Source of the DNA: UBA1563 sp041667115
Lineage (GTDB): Bacteria > Bacteroidota > Ignavibacteria > Ignavibacteriales > Ignavibacteriaceae
DNA: 31,064 bases
Direction: 5' to 3'
NCBI GenBank assembly: GCA_041667115.1
Contig: JBAYFO010000045.1
Span: 1-31,064, forward strand
Every line of letters begins with the position of its first letter. Position 1 is the stretch's first letter. The position numbers and the translations under genes were made by a program. Positions 7,414 through 15,155 of this stretch are shown piece after piece. The notes beneath the pieces are model-generated. The model was given only the letters and a program-made list of their open reading frames with translations. It had not been told where the DNA came from and searched no databases.

Positions 7414-7794
7414 ATGAACATTCCACAAGCGTTGAAATATACAAAAGAGCATGAATGGATTTCCGTTGACGGAAACACGGCAACAGTTGGTATTACTGAT
7501 TACGCACAAGGTGAACTTGGCGATGTGGTTTTTGTTGATATTGACCCAAAGTTGCAGGCTGTTACACAGAACGCTAACTTCGGAACTATTGAAGCCGTGA
7601 AAACCGTTAGCGAACTTTATGCACCGTGCAGCGGAAAAGTTATCGAGATCAATAACCTCCTTGCAGATTCTCCCGAAACCGTCAACAGTGATCCGTATGG
7701 TTCCGGCTGGATGATCAAAATTGAAATTGCAAATGCAAGTGAATTAGACAATCTTCTCGATGCTGCTGCGTATAGCCAGCTAATCGGCGAATAA
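7414..7794 (+). CDS. gcvH: Glycine cleavage system H protein
   Basis: Lipoyl carrier of the glycine cleavage complex; H proteins also serve as the protein on which lipoate is assembled or from which it is relayed. The 126 residues fit the family. The lipoyl lysine is K63 in EAVKTVSE, with the preceding GDVVFVD and the downstream NSDPYGSGWMIKI motifs conserved. AGAGGAA precedes the ATG. It lies 12 bases after accC and 20 before guaA. No gcvT or gcvP is in the window, so either those genes are elsewhere or this copy mainly serves lipoate metabolism (inference). Confidence 0.95.
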   Translation: MNIPQALKYTKEHEWISVDGNTATVGITDYAQGELGDVVFVDIDPKLQAVTQNANFGTIEAVKTVSELYAPCSGKVIEINNLLADSPETVNSDPYGSGWMIKIEIANASELDNLLDAAAYSQLIGE

Positions 7795-7814
7795 TTTTTT
7801 AGCTTTTTATATTG

Positions 7815-9356
7815 ATGAATAAAAACAATGAAATACTTATCATTGATTTTGGGTCGCAATATACTCAGTTAATTGCGCGTCGTATACGCGAAGAAAATGT
7901 TTTTTCGGAGATCTTTCCCCATACGGTTTCGCTTGAAGAAATAAAAGAAAGAAATCCTTCCGGGATTGTTCTTTCGGGCGGACCAATGAGCGTTTATGAC
8001 GAAGATGCGCCCGACATCAATTTAGGAATTTTCTCATTAAACATTCCTATTCTTGGGGTTTGCTACGGGCTTCAACTGCTTGCTAAGCATCTTGGCGGTA
8101 AAGTTGAAAAAGCCGATGCCAGAGAATATGGCAAAGCTGAATTTACCATCTCCAACTCTTCTAAACTTTTTATTAATTGCGAAAAAATCTCTACCGTGTG
8201 GATGAGCCATGGTGACTTAGTTACTGAAGTTCCAAATGGTTTTCAGATTACAGGCACATCTTCGCACTCTCCAATCTGTGCTATTGAAAACACGCAGGAA
8301 AAAGTTTATGGATTGCAATTCCATCCGGAAGTTGCTCACACCGACGAAGGGAAAAATATTCTTCATAATTTTTTGTTCTCGGTATGTGCGTGCAAAGGGG
8401 ATTGGACTCCCGCACATTTTGTTGACGAAAAAATTGCAGAAATAAAAAATGTAGTCGGTAAAAAAAATGTTTTGTGCGCGTTAAGCGGAGGTGTTGATTC
8501 TACTGTAGCTGCTGTGCTTGTACAAAAAGCTATCGGAGAACAATTAACCTGCGTTCATATTGATACCGGGTTAATGCGTAAAAACGAAAGCGAACAAGTA
8601 GTTTCTCTTTTCCGCGAACATTTGAATTTAAAAGTGATTTCGATTAATGCTTCTAAATTATTTTTAGAACGATTACAGGGAGTTACAGAACCGGAAAGAA
8701 AAAGAAAAATTATCGGGAACACGTTTATAGAGCTTTTTGAACAAGAAGCTGCAAAAATTCCCGATGTCGAATTTTTAGTTCAAGGAACGCTTTATCCTGA
8801 TGTGATTGAATCGGTTTCTGTAAAAGGGAAATCAGTTACTATAAAAACACATCACAATGTTGGTGGTCTCCCCGAAAAAATGCATCTAAAATTGATTGAA
8901 CCTTTTCGGGAATTATTTAAAGATGAAGTAAGAAATGCCGGCAAAGCTCTTTTTATCCCGGATGAATTTATCGAACGTCATCCTTTCCCCGGACCCGGAT
9001 TAGCCGTAAGAATATTGAGCGATGTAACCGAAGAAAAACTTTCGCTTCTCTGTGATGCGGATGAAATTTTCATCAATGAAATAAAAAATGAAAATCTTTA
9101 TAATAAAATTTGGCAGGCGTTTTGCGTCCTCTTACCGGTACAAAGTGTGGGCGTAATGGGCGACAGTAGAACCTACGAAAACGTTCTTGCATTGCGCGCA
9201 GTTACTTCTACAGACGGAATGACTGCCGACTGGTATCCGTTTCAACCGGAATTTCTTGCCCGCGTTTCAAATAAAATTATCAATAAGGTGAAAGGAATTA
9301 ATAGAGTTGTTTACGATATTAGTTCTAAACCTCCTTCTACAATTGAGTGGGAATAA
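7815..9356 (+). CDS. guaA: GMP synthase (glutamine-hydrolysing)
   Basis: Aminates XMP to GMP with glutamine and ATP. The 513 residues contain the N-terminal class I glutamine amidotransferase (about 7-190), with catalytic triad C83 (GVCYGLQ), H170 and E172 (FHPEV), the PP-loop ATP pyrophosphatase (SGGVDST, 224-230) and the C-terminal dimerisation domain (HPFPGPGLAVR and the terminal PPSTIEWE). All key residues are present. The ATG at 7815 is chosen over the TTG at 7812, one codon upstream. No strong ribosome site is visible. The TAA stop overlaps the ATG of the next gene by one base. Confidence 0.97.
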   Translation: MNKNNEILIIDFGSQYTQLIARRIREENVFSEIFPHTVSLEEIKERNPSGIVLSGGPMSVYDEDAPDINLGIFSLNIPILGVCYGLQLLAKHLGGKVEKADAREYGKAEFTISNSSKLFINCEKISTVWMSHGDLVTEVPNGFQITGTSSHSPICAIENTQEKVYGLQFHPEVAHTDEGKNILHNFLFSVCACKGDWTPAHFVDEKIAEIKNVVGKKNVLCALSGGVDSTVAAVLVQKAIGEQLTCVHIDTGLMRKNESEQVVSLFREHLNLKVISINASKLFLERLQGVTEPERKRKIIGNTFIELFEQEAAKIPDVEFLVQGTLYPDVIESVSVKGKSVTIKTHHNVGGLPEKMHLKLIEPFRELFKDEVRNAGKALFIPDEFIERHPFPGPGLAVRILSDVTEEKLSLLCDADEIFINEIKNENLYNKIWQAFCVLLPVQSVGVMGDSRTYENVLALRAVTSTDGMTADWYPFQPEFLARVSNKIINKVKGINRVVYDISSKPPSTIEWE

Positions 9357-10270
9357 TGGAAGATAAAGAAAAGCAAATAGTTCAACTTAAAATTGAAAAA
9401 GCCCAACGGTTTGCTACTGAAGGAAAAACTCTTCATGCTGTACAATTTTACACGAAGATAATTGAAGATCACCCGGAGTCGATAGAAGCGCATTTCAATT
9501 TAGCCGGACTGTATGAAAGTCTTGATAATATTCCTGCCGGTGAAAATTTACTTTCCGATTTGCTTGAAGAGAATCCCGACAACAATGACGTGAGACTTTT
9601 TCTTGGTCATTTTCTTTTCAGGCATGGGAAATGGAATGAAACCATTGAAGTTCTTTCCTTTTTCTCCCCAAATGAAATTCCGTTAGCGTCGTTTTTTATC
9701 GGGTACTCGCATTATATGCTTCTAGAGTATGAATTAGCCCGGATCAGTTTTGAAAATTTTGTGAAGAGCGGGAAGGAAACGGAATTTATTCAAGATGCCT
9801 ATATTTATTTGGCGAAGACACACATCAACCTAAAAAACTTTGATAAAGCTCTGTTATATGCAAAACATGCGGAGTCTTTTTACTCAAACTATTTTGAACT
9901 TCACTTACTTTTTGCGATAATTTATTACCATTTAACGATGACTGCCCACGCGGTTACTTCGATTGAAAGAACATTACAACTGAATAAAAGCGATCTCTCG
10001 GTAAATGAGTGGGCGGGAAAGATTTATTTAAAGAACAACGATTTTCAAAAAGCAGAAATGTATTTTACAAAATTTGTTCAGGAATCCGTTGAGGTTTCAC
10101 CGGAAATCTATTCAAATTTAGGAATTACATTTTTGCATGTCAACAAAATAGAGGATGCGCAAAACTATTTTAATTTAGCTTTGAAGCACGATCCCAAAAA
10201 CAAAATTGCGCTTGAGGCAGTAAAAAAAATAGAAAAGTTAAATCAAACATCGGTGGCTTCCGATGCTTAG
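9356..10270 (+). CDS. Cytoplasmic TPR protein
   Basis: A 304-residue protein with no signal peptide and about seven tetratricopeptide repeats along its length (for example AHFNLAGLYESLDN, SFFIGYSHYMLLEYELA, AYIYLAKTHINLKNFDKA, IYSNLGITFLHVNKIEDA). Nothing catalytic is visible, so it is probably a protein-protein interaction scaffold. The ATG at 9356 shares a base with the guaA stop (TAATG), and the gene ends 8 bases inside the next one, so translation of all three is probably coupled. A GTG at 9347 lies within guaA and is less likely as the start. Confidence 0.82.
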   Translation: MEDKEKQIVQLKIEKAQRFATEGKTLHAVQFYTKIIEDHPESIEAHFNLAGLYESLDNIPAGENLLSDLLEENPDNNDVRLFLGHFLFRHGKWNETIEVLSFFSPNEIPLASFFIGYSHYMLLEYELARISFENFVKSGKETEFIQDAYIYLAKTHINLKNFDKALLYAKHAESFYSNYFELHLLFAIIYYHLTMTAHAVTSIERTLQLNKSDLSVNEWAGKIYLKNNDFQKAEMYFTKFVQESVEVSPEIYSNLGITFLHVNKIEDAQNYFNLALKHDPKNKIALEAVKKIEKLNQTSVASDA

Positions 10271-12011
10271 AAAGGTAATACTTTTCGCAGTACTATTTTT
10301 TACGGCGAGAGTCGCTTTCTCCCAGTCTACTCCAACTCAAGATGAAATAAATTCAGAATTCCAGATAGCCGTTAATCTCTTCGATGCACATCAGGCTAAA
10401 GAATCATTAAAGATATTCGAATGGGTTTTAGATCAACCGCAAAATTCTAAAACCACCGCGTCGTCTCTTTTTTCTGCGAAAATATTTCTTGAACAAAAAA
10501 AATATTCTTCAGCGGAAAAAACGTTGAATGATTTTTTCAAAAAATATCCGGAGAGTAAATATTATAACGAAGCCGAACTCCTTTTTGCCGAAACATTAAA
10601 AGAGTCCGGGGAAGAAAAAGAAGCGGTTACTTTTTTGATTACGAGTTATGCGAATGATAAAGACAAAAATTCGCGGGAGAAAAAGAAAAAATTTATTTTC
10701 TCTCTTTTAGTTGAAAGATTTTCACCGGAAGAAATCGAAGAGATAATAGGGGAAAATAGCAACGGGGAGTTGGTTCCATTCTTTCTTTCTTCTTTAATAA
10801 AGAAAAATCTTTTACTCGGTAAAGCTGATGATGCAAAAAGCATCTACAATAAATTGCTAAAAGATTTTCCGAATGATGTTGAAACTTTAGAGGTAAAAAA
10901 TCTTTTTCGGAATAGTTCTTCTCTAGCATCCAAAGAATCATCCTCAAAAGTTATTGCTTGTCTGCTACCGCTGACTAATATTCAGGGAGAAGAAAATGAA
11001 TCGGCAAAAGCTGTGTTGGAAGGAATTAAATACGCTGTGCATGAGTTTAATTCTCTTTCCGGAAATCAAGTTGCTTTATTAATAAGAGACACAAAACGGG
11101 ATTCCTCACAAATAGGGTTGCTTGTTAAAGAACTTAATTCCAGCAAAAATATTTCGGCAATTATTGGTCCTCTCTTTAGCGATGAGACGAGATTCTTTTT
11201 AAATTCATCTGAGAAAATAACTGTGCCCGTAATAAGTCCTACAGCAACGGATGATAATTTACAGTTTACGGATAGACTGTTTTATCAAGCAAACACTTCA
11301 ATGGAACTGCATGGTAAAATTATGGCGCAATATCTCTACTTTGTGGAAAATAAAAGGGCACTTGCCGTAGTTTTTCCGCAAAACGGAAATGCAAGTGTGA
11401 TAGGAAAAAATTTCATTTCGGAATTCAAACGACTTGGCGGAAAAATTATTCAAGAGTCTTACCCATCAAGCAGTCTTTTTGCGGAATCTTTAATTGGCAA
11501 TTTGAAAAAGAATCTCAAGGAAGTTGGTGGAATTTATATTCCGCTAAATGATAATCTTTTGATTTCTTCAGTGCTTTCTGCTATGGTAAAACAAGGGATA
11601 GATTTGCCAATTTATGGAAATCAAGATTGGTTTACTTCTAAAGGGTTAGAAACATCATCGACGCTTAGTGAAAAACTTACATTCACTTCTGATTCGTTTA
11701 TTGATTTTCAAGATGAGGATATAATGGCGTTTTCTCAAAAATATACTGAAACGACAGGAAAAGAAATCAATGGAACGAGTTTATACGGATACGACGCAGC
11801 AAAATATCTCTTAAAAATTTTAACACTTTCAGAACGGAGATCTTCATCATTTGAAGAAACCGTTTCAAAAGCCGAACCATTTGAGGGGATTCATAATTCA
11901 ATTGAGTTCGGAAATGCGAAGATCAACTTATTCTTAAACATTGTCCGCTACCATCAAGGAAAATTTGAGTTAGTGGAGAGATTTAAATATAATCCAAACC
12001 TAACAAAATAA
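10263..12011 (+). CDS. Exported TPR plus periplasmic-binding-fold protein, LpoA-like layout
   Basis: A 582-residue protein with a signal peptide (MLRKVILFAVLFFTARVAFS, cleavage before Q21), an N-terminal helical TPR region (about 28-215, with SAKIFLEQKKYSSAEKTL and FLSSLIKKNLLLGKADDA) and a type I periplasmic binding fold (about 225-575, with IACLLPLT, AIIGPLFSDETR, VISPTATDD, YGYDAAKYLL). The same order is found in LpoA, the outer-membrane activator of penicillin-binding protein 1A, and the fold is shared with branched-chain amino-acid receptors. No permease or ATPase genes are adjacent, which argues against a transport receptor. Unlike LpoA, it has no lipobox cysteine. Peptidoglycan control is a hypothesis. 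Confidence 0.78.
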   Translation: MLRKVILFAVLFFTARVAFSQSTPTQDEINSEFQIAVNLFDAHQAKESLKIFEWVLDQPQNSKTTASSLFSAKIFLEQKKYSSAEKTLNDFFKKYPESKYYNEAELLFAETLKESGEEKEAVTFLITSYANDKDKNSREKKKKFIFSLLVERFSPEEIEEIIGENSNGELVPFFLSSLIKKNLLLGKADDAKSIYNKLLKDFPNDVETLEVKNLFRNSSSLASKESSSKVIACLLPLTNIQGEENESAKAVLEGIKYAVHEFNSLSGNQVALLIRDTKRDSSQIGLLVKELNSSKNISAIIGPLFSDETRFFLNSSEKITVPVISPTATDDNLQFTDRLFYQANTSMELHGKIMAQYLYFVENKRALAVVFPQNGNASVIGKNFISEFKRLGGKIIQESYPSSSLFAESLIGNLKKNLKEVGGIYIPLNDNLLISSVLSAMVKQGIDLPIYGNQDWFTSKGLETSSTLSEKLTFTSDSFIDFQDEDIMAFSQKYTETTGKEINGTSLYGYDAAKYLLKILTLSERRSSSFEETVSKAEPFEGIHNSIEFGNAKINLFLNIVRYHQGKFELVERFKYNPNLTK

Positions 12012-12012
12012 A

Positions 12013-12693
12013 TTGGGAACTGTAAAAGATTTACCGTTAGATGACCGCCCAAGAGAAAAACTTATCTTAAGAGGCAGTCAAAGTCTTAGCGATGGAGAGT
12101 TACTCGCAATTCTTTTAAGAACCGGAACCAAAGGGAAATCGGTTCTTCAATTAGCCCTGGAGCTTGTTAATAGATATGGAAACCTGGCTTCGTTATCAAC
12201 AAAATCCTACGCTGAATTAATAAAAACTAGCGGAATTAAAAAAGATAAAGCTGCAACATTAGTAGCCGCATTCGAAATCGGAAAAAGGACGGCTGTTCAA
12301 TCTAAATGGTTTTCTGAAAAGAAAATCACTTCGCCTGAAGATGTTGTGAACATTTTTCTCCCGTTGTTAAAGGATGAACTCAACGAACATTTTTATGTCG
12401 TCTGTTTAAATTCAGCAAACAAAATTATTAGAATAGAAAAAATATCAACAGGAAGTTTGGATTCGAGTATCGTGCATCCGAGGGAAGTATTTAAGGTTGC
12501 AATTGAAAACAGTGCAAAAAGTATAATTTTAGTCCACAATCATCCTAGTGGAAATGCCGAACCGAGCAGTGAAGACATTGCAATCACTAAAAAATTAGTT
12601 GAAGTTTCAAAGTTGATGGAAATTCCTATTTTTGATCATCTTATTATTGCTGAGAGAAGTTACACTAGTTTTGTTCAAAAAAGGTTGATTTAA
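12013..12693 (+). CDS. radC: RadC family protein (JAB/MPN metalloprotease fold)
   Basis: 226 residues, the usual RadC length. The N-terminal part (1-95) is the UPF0758 helix-hairpin-helix region, with DRPREKL, LSDGELLAILLRTGTKGKS and SGIKKDKA. The C-terminal JAB/MPN domain carries the zinc ligands H175 and H177 in HNHPSGNAEPSSED, D188, and the upstream glutamate near 125. The molecular role of RadC in bacteria is unsettled, and the old DNA-repair assignment is doubted. The start is TTG at 12013, two bases after the previous stop, and the protein begins at the family's KDLP motif. No in-frame ATG gives a full domain. Confidence 0.92.
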   Translation: MGTVKDLPLDDRPREKLILRGSQSLSDGELLAILLRTGTKGKSVLQLALELVNRYGNLASLSTKSYAELIKTSGIKKDKAATLVAAFEIGKRTAVQSKWFSEKKITSPEDVVNIFLPLLKDELNEHFYVVCLNSANKIIRIEKISTGSLDSSIVHPREVFKVAIENSAKSIILVHNHPSGNAEPSSEDIAITKKLVEVSKLMEIPIFDHLIIAERSYTSFVQKRLI

Positions 12694-12771
12694 CGTCTTG
12701 GAACTGTGTACTAGATTTGGTTGTTTAATTTATAAATAATATATTTTTGATATGAATTTTCTTTATTTGGC

Positions 12772-12800
12772 TTGATTTGTCATTGGAAAAAACATAAATT
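12772..12800 (+). promoter_or_regulatory. Tentative promoter of the lipoprotein gene
   Basis: TTGATT (12772-12777) and TAAATT (12795-12800), each 4 of 6 to consensus, with a 17-base spacer in the 145-base AT-rich gap after radC. The pattern is weak and could arise by chance at this base composition. Confidence 0.3.
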
Positions 12801-12838
12801 TAAATAGATTATCAATTAATAAAAATGGAGTATATAAT

Positions 12839-13117
12839 ATGAACGTACCAAAGGCATTAAAAAGTTCTCTTTTGGGAGGTGCTCTTATCTTGTTGACTGC
12901 AGGGTTTGTTGGATGTAGCAGCGGTCCTTCTGTTGAAGAATTGGCACAATTAGATTCTTTAAAAAAAGAGGTTAGTTCGTTACAGAACTCGGCAAACGCT
13001 CTAAAAGAGGAAAGAGGGAACTTGGAAAAACAAATCGCAGAGAAGAACAAAAAACTTCAAGAATGTGAGAAACAAAAACAAGAAACCAAAGCTAATTTGG
13101 AAAAAATTTCCAAATAA
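12839..13117 (+). CDS. Small coiled-coil lipoprotein
   Basis: 92 residues. A lipoprotein signal peptide (about 1-25, hydrophobic ALILLTAGFVG then C26 and SSG) is followed by one long helix (about 32-92) rich in K, E and Q with hydrophobic residues at heptad spacing (LAQLDSLKKEVSSLQNS, LEKQIAEKNKKLQ). This resembles Lpp-type murein lipoproteins in plan, but the C-terminus ends ISK and relatedness to Lpp is not shown. A TGGAG site (12826-12830) precedes the ATG. It lies 35 bases before a second exported coiled-coil protein and is likely co-transcribed with it. Confidence 0.82.
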   Translation: MNVPKALKSSLLGGALILLTAGFVGCSSGPSVEELAQLDSLKKEVSSLQNSANALKEERGNLEKQIAEKNKKLQECEKQKQETKANLEKISK

Positions 13118-13152
13118 TATTAAACTAAAGAATTTAAAACATGAGGATAAAT

Positions 13153-13869
13153 ATGAAATTAAATAAAATTTGGTTCCTTTCGGTTCTTCTCTTTGTTGCA
13201 TTCACGTTTTCATCGTTTGCACAGGAAGAGATGACCAAGGAAGAATGGCAAAATCAAATCACTAAATTGACCGCACAAAAAGAAAGTTTGCAAAAAGAAA
13301 AGCAAAGTCTAGAAACTGAAATTAGCGGTTTACAAACAAATCTTCAAAAATTAACGTCAGATGTTAATACTTGTAATGACGAACTTAAGAAAATGGTCGC
13401 CTCTTCATCGAACAATTCCGCAGAAATTGATAACTACAGAAAAGCAGTTAATGAATTAATGGGAAAGATCCAGAGAAAAGATGGCGATAAGGAAGAGTTG
13501 ACAAAAGAATTGGAAGCTTTGCAGGCTAGTAAAATATCTGCTTCACCTGAATTCTATAATCAAGTAAACAAACAGGGCCCAACCTTATTAGATAAATGGG
13601 TCGAGGCACCAAAGGAAGTGAATTATACCGTTGTTAAAGGTGATTGTCTTTGGAAAATTGCCAAGAAAAAAGAACATTATGGCAATGGTTTTGCCTGGAC
13701 TAAAATTTATCAGGCAAACAGAGATCAGATTAAAAATCCTAATTTGATTTTCCCGAAACAAACTTTTAAAATTCCGAATTTGACTGAAGAAGAAAAAGCC
13801 AAATATGAAAAACTGAAATTGAATTACAAACCAGCTCCTACACCGGTAGCTGCTCCTGTAACAAAATAA
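13153..13869 (+). CDS. Exported coiled-coil LysM protein
   Basis: 238 residues from the ATG at 13153, which has GAGGAT just upstream; an ATG at 13141 would add four residues and lacks a ribosome site. Residues 1-24 are a signal peptide (WFLSVLLFVAFTFSSFAQ, cleavage before EE). Residues about 30-130 form a coiled coil (KLTAQKESLQKEKQSLETEI). Residues about 155-210 are a LysM domain (YTVVKGDCLWKIAKK, YQANRDQIKNPNLIFPKQ), which binds peptidoglycan glycan chains. The tail is rich in proline and alanine (APTPVAAPV). With the lipoprotein upstream it forms a pair of cell-envelope proteins that may tie membrane and wall together (inference). A strong terminator follows. Confidence 0.88.
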   Translation: MKLNKIWFLSVLLFVAFTFSSFAQEEMTKEEWQNQITKLTAQKESLQKEKQSLETEISGLQTNLQKLTSDVNTCNDELKKMVASSSNNSAEIDNYRKAVNELMGKIQRKDGDKEELTKELEALQASKISASPEFYNQVNKQGPTLLDKWVEAPKEVNYTVVKGDCLWKIAKKKEHYGNGFAWTKIYQANRDQIKNPNLIFPKQTFKIPNLTEEEKAKYEKLKLNYKPAPTPVAAPVTK

Positions 13870-13898
13870 TTCCAGTTCTTGATCCTAAAGAGTTTTTT

Positions 13899-13937
13899 AA
13901 AAGCCCTTTCATCTTTTGATGACAAGGGCTTTTTTTA
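13899..13937 (+). terminator. Rho-independent terminator between the LysM gene and phoH
   Basis: AAAAGCCCTT (13899-13908) pairs with AAGGGCTTTT (13924-13933). An inner TCATC/GATGA stem with a TTTT loop extends the hairpin with a one-base bulge. A run of T follows the GGGC strand (13930-13937). The hairpin ends only about 24 bases before the phoH start. Confidence 0.9.
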
Positions 13938-13960
13938 TTTTTAACAAAGCAAAAGGTGTT

Positions 13961-14923
13961 ATGGCAGAAACAACTAAAAAAATAACGCTCGAAAATGTCA
14001 ACCTTCTTTCATTACTTGGCTTTAATGATTCAAATTTAAGAATAATCGAAAACCGTTTTTCAGCGGTAATAACTGTCAGGGGAGATTCTGCAACATTCAA
14101 AGGAACGGAAGAAGAGACAGAACTTCTTGAAAAACTTTTCAAAGAACTGATTTATGTGTTAAACACAAAAGGAAGTTTAAGGGAAAACGATGTTGAGACC
14201 ATTCTTGATTTAACGCTTCAAGGGAAAGAAATAATAAATGAAAAAGAATTCGACTCAATAATTCTTTACACTAAAAACGATTCGATCAGGGCAAAAACTC
14301 CCGGGCAATCAACTTATTTTCAATTAGTAAAAAAGAATGACATTTGTTTTGCTATTGGTCCGGCGGGAACGGGAAAAACTTATCTTGCGGTAGCCTTTGC
14401 CGTGGCAGCCTTAAAAAAAGGAATCGTGTCTAAAATAATTTTAGCAAGACCAGCAGTTGAGGCAGGTGAAAGTCTCGGGTTCCTTCCCGGTGATATCCGT
14501 GAAAAAATTGATCCTTATTTGCGACCGTTATATGATGCACTGGAAGATATGCTTCCCTCCGATAAACTGAAACAAAATATTGAAAAAGGAGTTATCGAAA
14601 TTGTTCCCTTAGCTTATATGCGGGGAAGAACTTTGAACAATGCTTTTGTAATTCTTGATGAAGCACAAAACGCAACTGACACGCAAATGAAAATGTTTTT
14701 AACCAGACTTGGTGTAAATTCTAAAGCTATCATTACGGGAGATATTACACAAATTGATCTGCCGAGTAGGACGGTTAGCGGATTAGTTAAAGCCCAAGAG
14801 ATACTTACAGGCATTCAAGGGATTGGTTTTGTTTATTTCGAAAAAAGTGATGTTGTTCGTCACAAATTAGTCAAAGATATCATTGATGCATATGAAAAAT
14901 TTTATGATAAAGAAAAAACATAA
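13961..14923 (+). CDS. phoH: PhoH family ATPase
   Basis: 320 residues from the ATG at 13961. It has an N-terminal KH-like region (about 8-75) and a P-loop ATPase: Walker A GPAGTGKT (133-140), Walker B FVILDEAQN (229-237), plus RPAVEAGESLGFLPGD and LTRLGVNSKAIITGD, all typical of PhoH/YbeZ. In other bacteria this protein partners with the YbeY endoribonuclease in RNA metabolism; ybeY is not in this window. The frame is open upstream to 13916, but that start would lie inside the terminator hairpin, so the later ATG with AAAGG upstream is chosen. It is separated from the next gene by 232 bases. Confidence 0.94.
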   Translation: MAETTKKITLENVNLLSLLGFNDSNLRIIENRFSAVITVRGDSATFKGTEEETELLEKLFKELIYVLNTKGSLRENDVETILDLTLQGKEIINEKEFDSIILYTKNDSIRAKTPGQSTYFQLVKKNDICFAIGPAGTGKTYLAVAFAVAALKKGIVSKIILARPAVEAGESLGFLPGDIREKIDPYLRPLYDALEDMLPSDKLKQNIEKGVIEIVPLAYMRGRTLNNAFVILDEAQNATDTQMKMFLTRLGVNSKAIITGDITQIDLPSRTVSGLVKAQEILTGIQGIGFVYFEKSDVVRHKLVKDIIDAYEKFYDKEKT

Positions 14924-15032
14924 CACTTCTAAAGAGTAAGTAAATCCCGACGAATAAGTTGAAAAAATTATTTAGTATTTATTAGAAAAAAAGTTTATTT
15001 TATCTCATTAAAATAAAAGTTGATTCTCTTTC

Positions 15033-15062
15033 TTGATAAACTATTTAAGGATGAACTTATAT
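15033..15062 (+). promoter_or_regulatory. Tentative promoter in the 232-base gap before the giant gene
   Basis: The gap 14924-15155 is AT-rich and holds no gene beyond a 10-codon frame at 15051 that I do not support. TTGATA (15033-15038), an 18-base spacer and TTATAT (15057-15062) resemble a sigma-70 promoter (5 of 6 and 4 of 6). The long gap suggests the three-gene unit downstream starts here. Confidence 0.3.
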
Positions 15063-15138
15063 CGTGAACAGCTCATTAAATAGAAAATATTACGCATATA
15101 AATTCTATTCGTATCTAAATACTGTATTGTATCAAACT

Positions 15139-15147
15139 AGGAGGTAG
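15139..15147 (+). promoter_or_regulatory. Strong ribosome binding site of the giant gene
   Basis: AGGAGGTAG is the fullest Shine-Dalgarno sequence in the window, which otherwise has weak sites. It lies 8-11 bases before the ATG pair at 15156 and 15159 and supports the start at 15156. Confidence 0.75.
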
Positions 15148-15155
15148 GTATAACT

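Noticed and set aside
10263..12011. Branched-chain amino-acid transport receptor
   Set aside because: The binding fold fits, but the N-terminal TPR region and absence of permease or ATPase genes make this less likely than an LpoA-like role.
15051..15083. A 10-codon frame in the leader before the giant gene
   Set aside because: It has no ribosome site and no regulatory codon run, so it is too short to support as a leader peptide.
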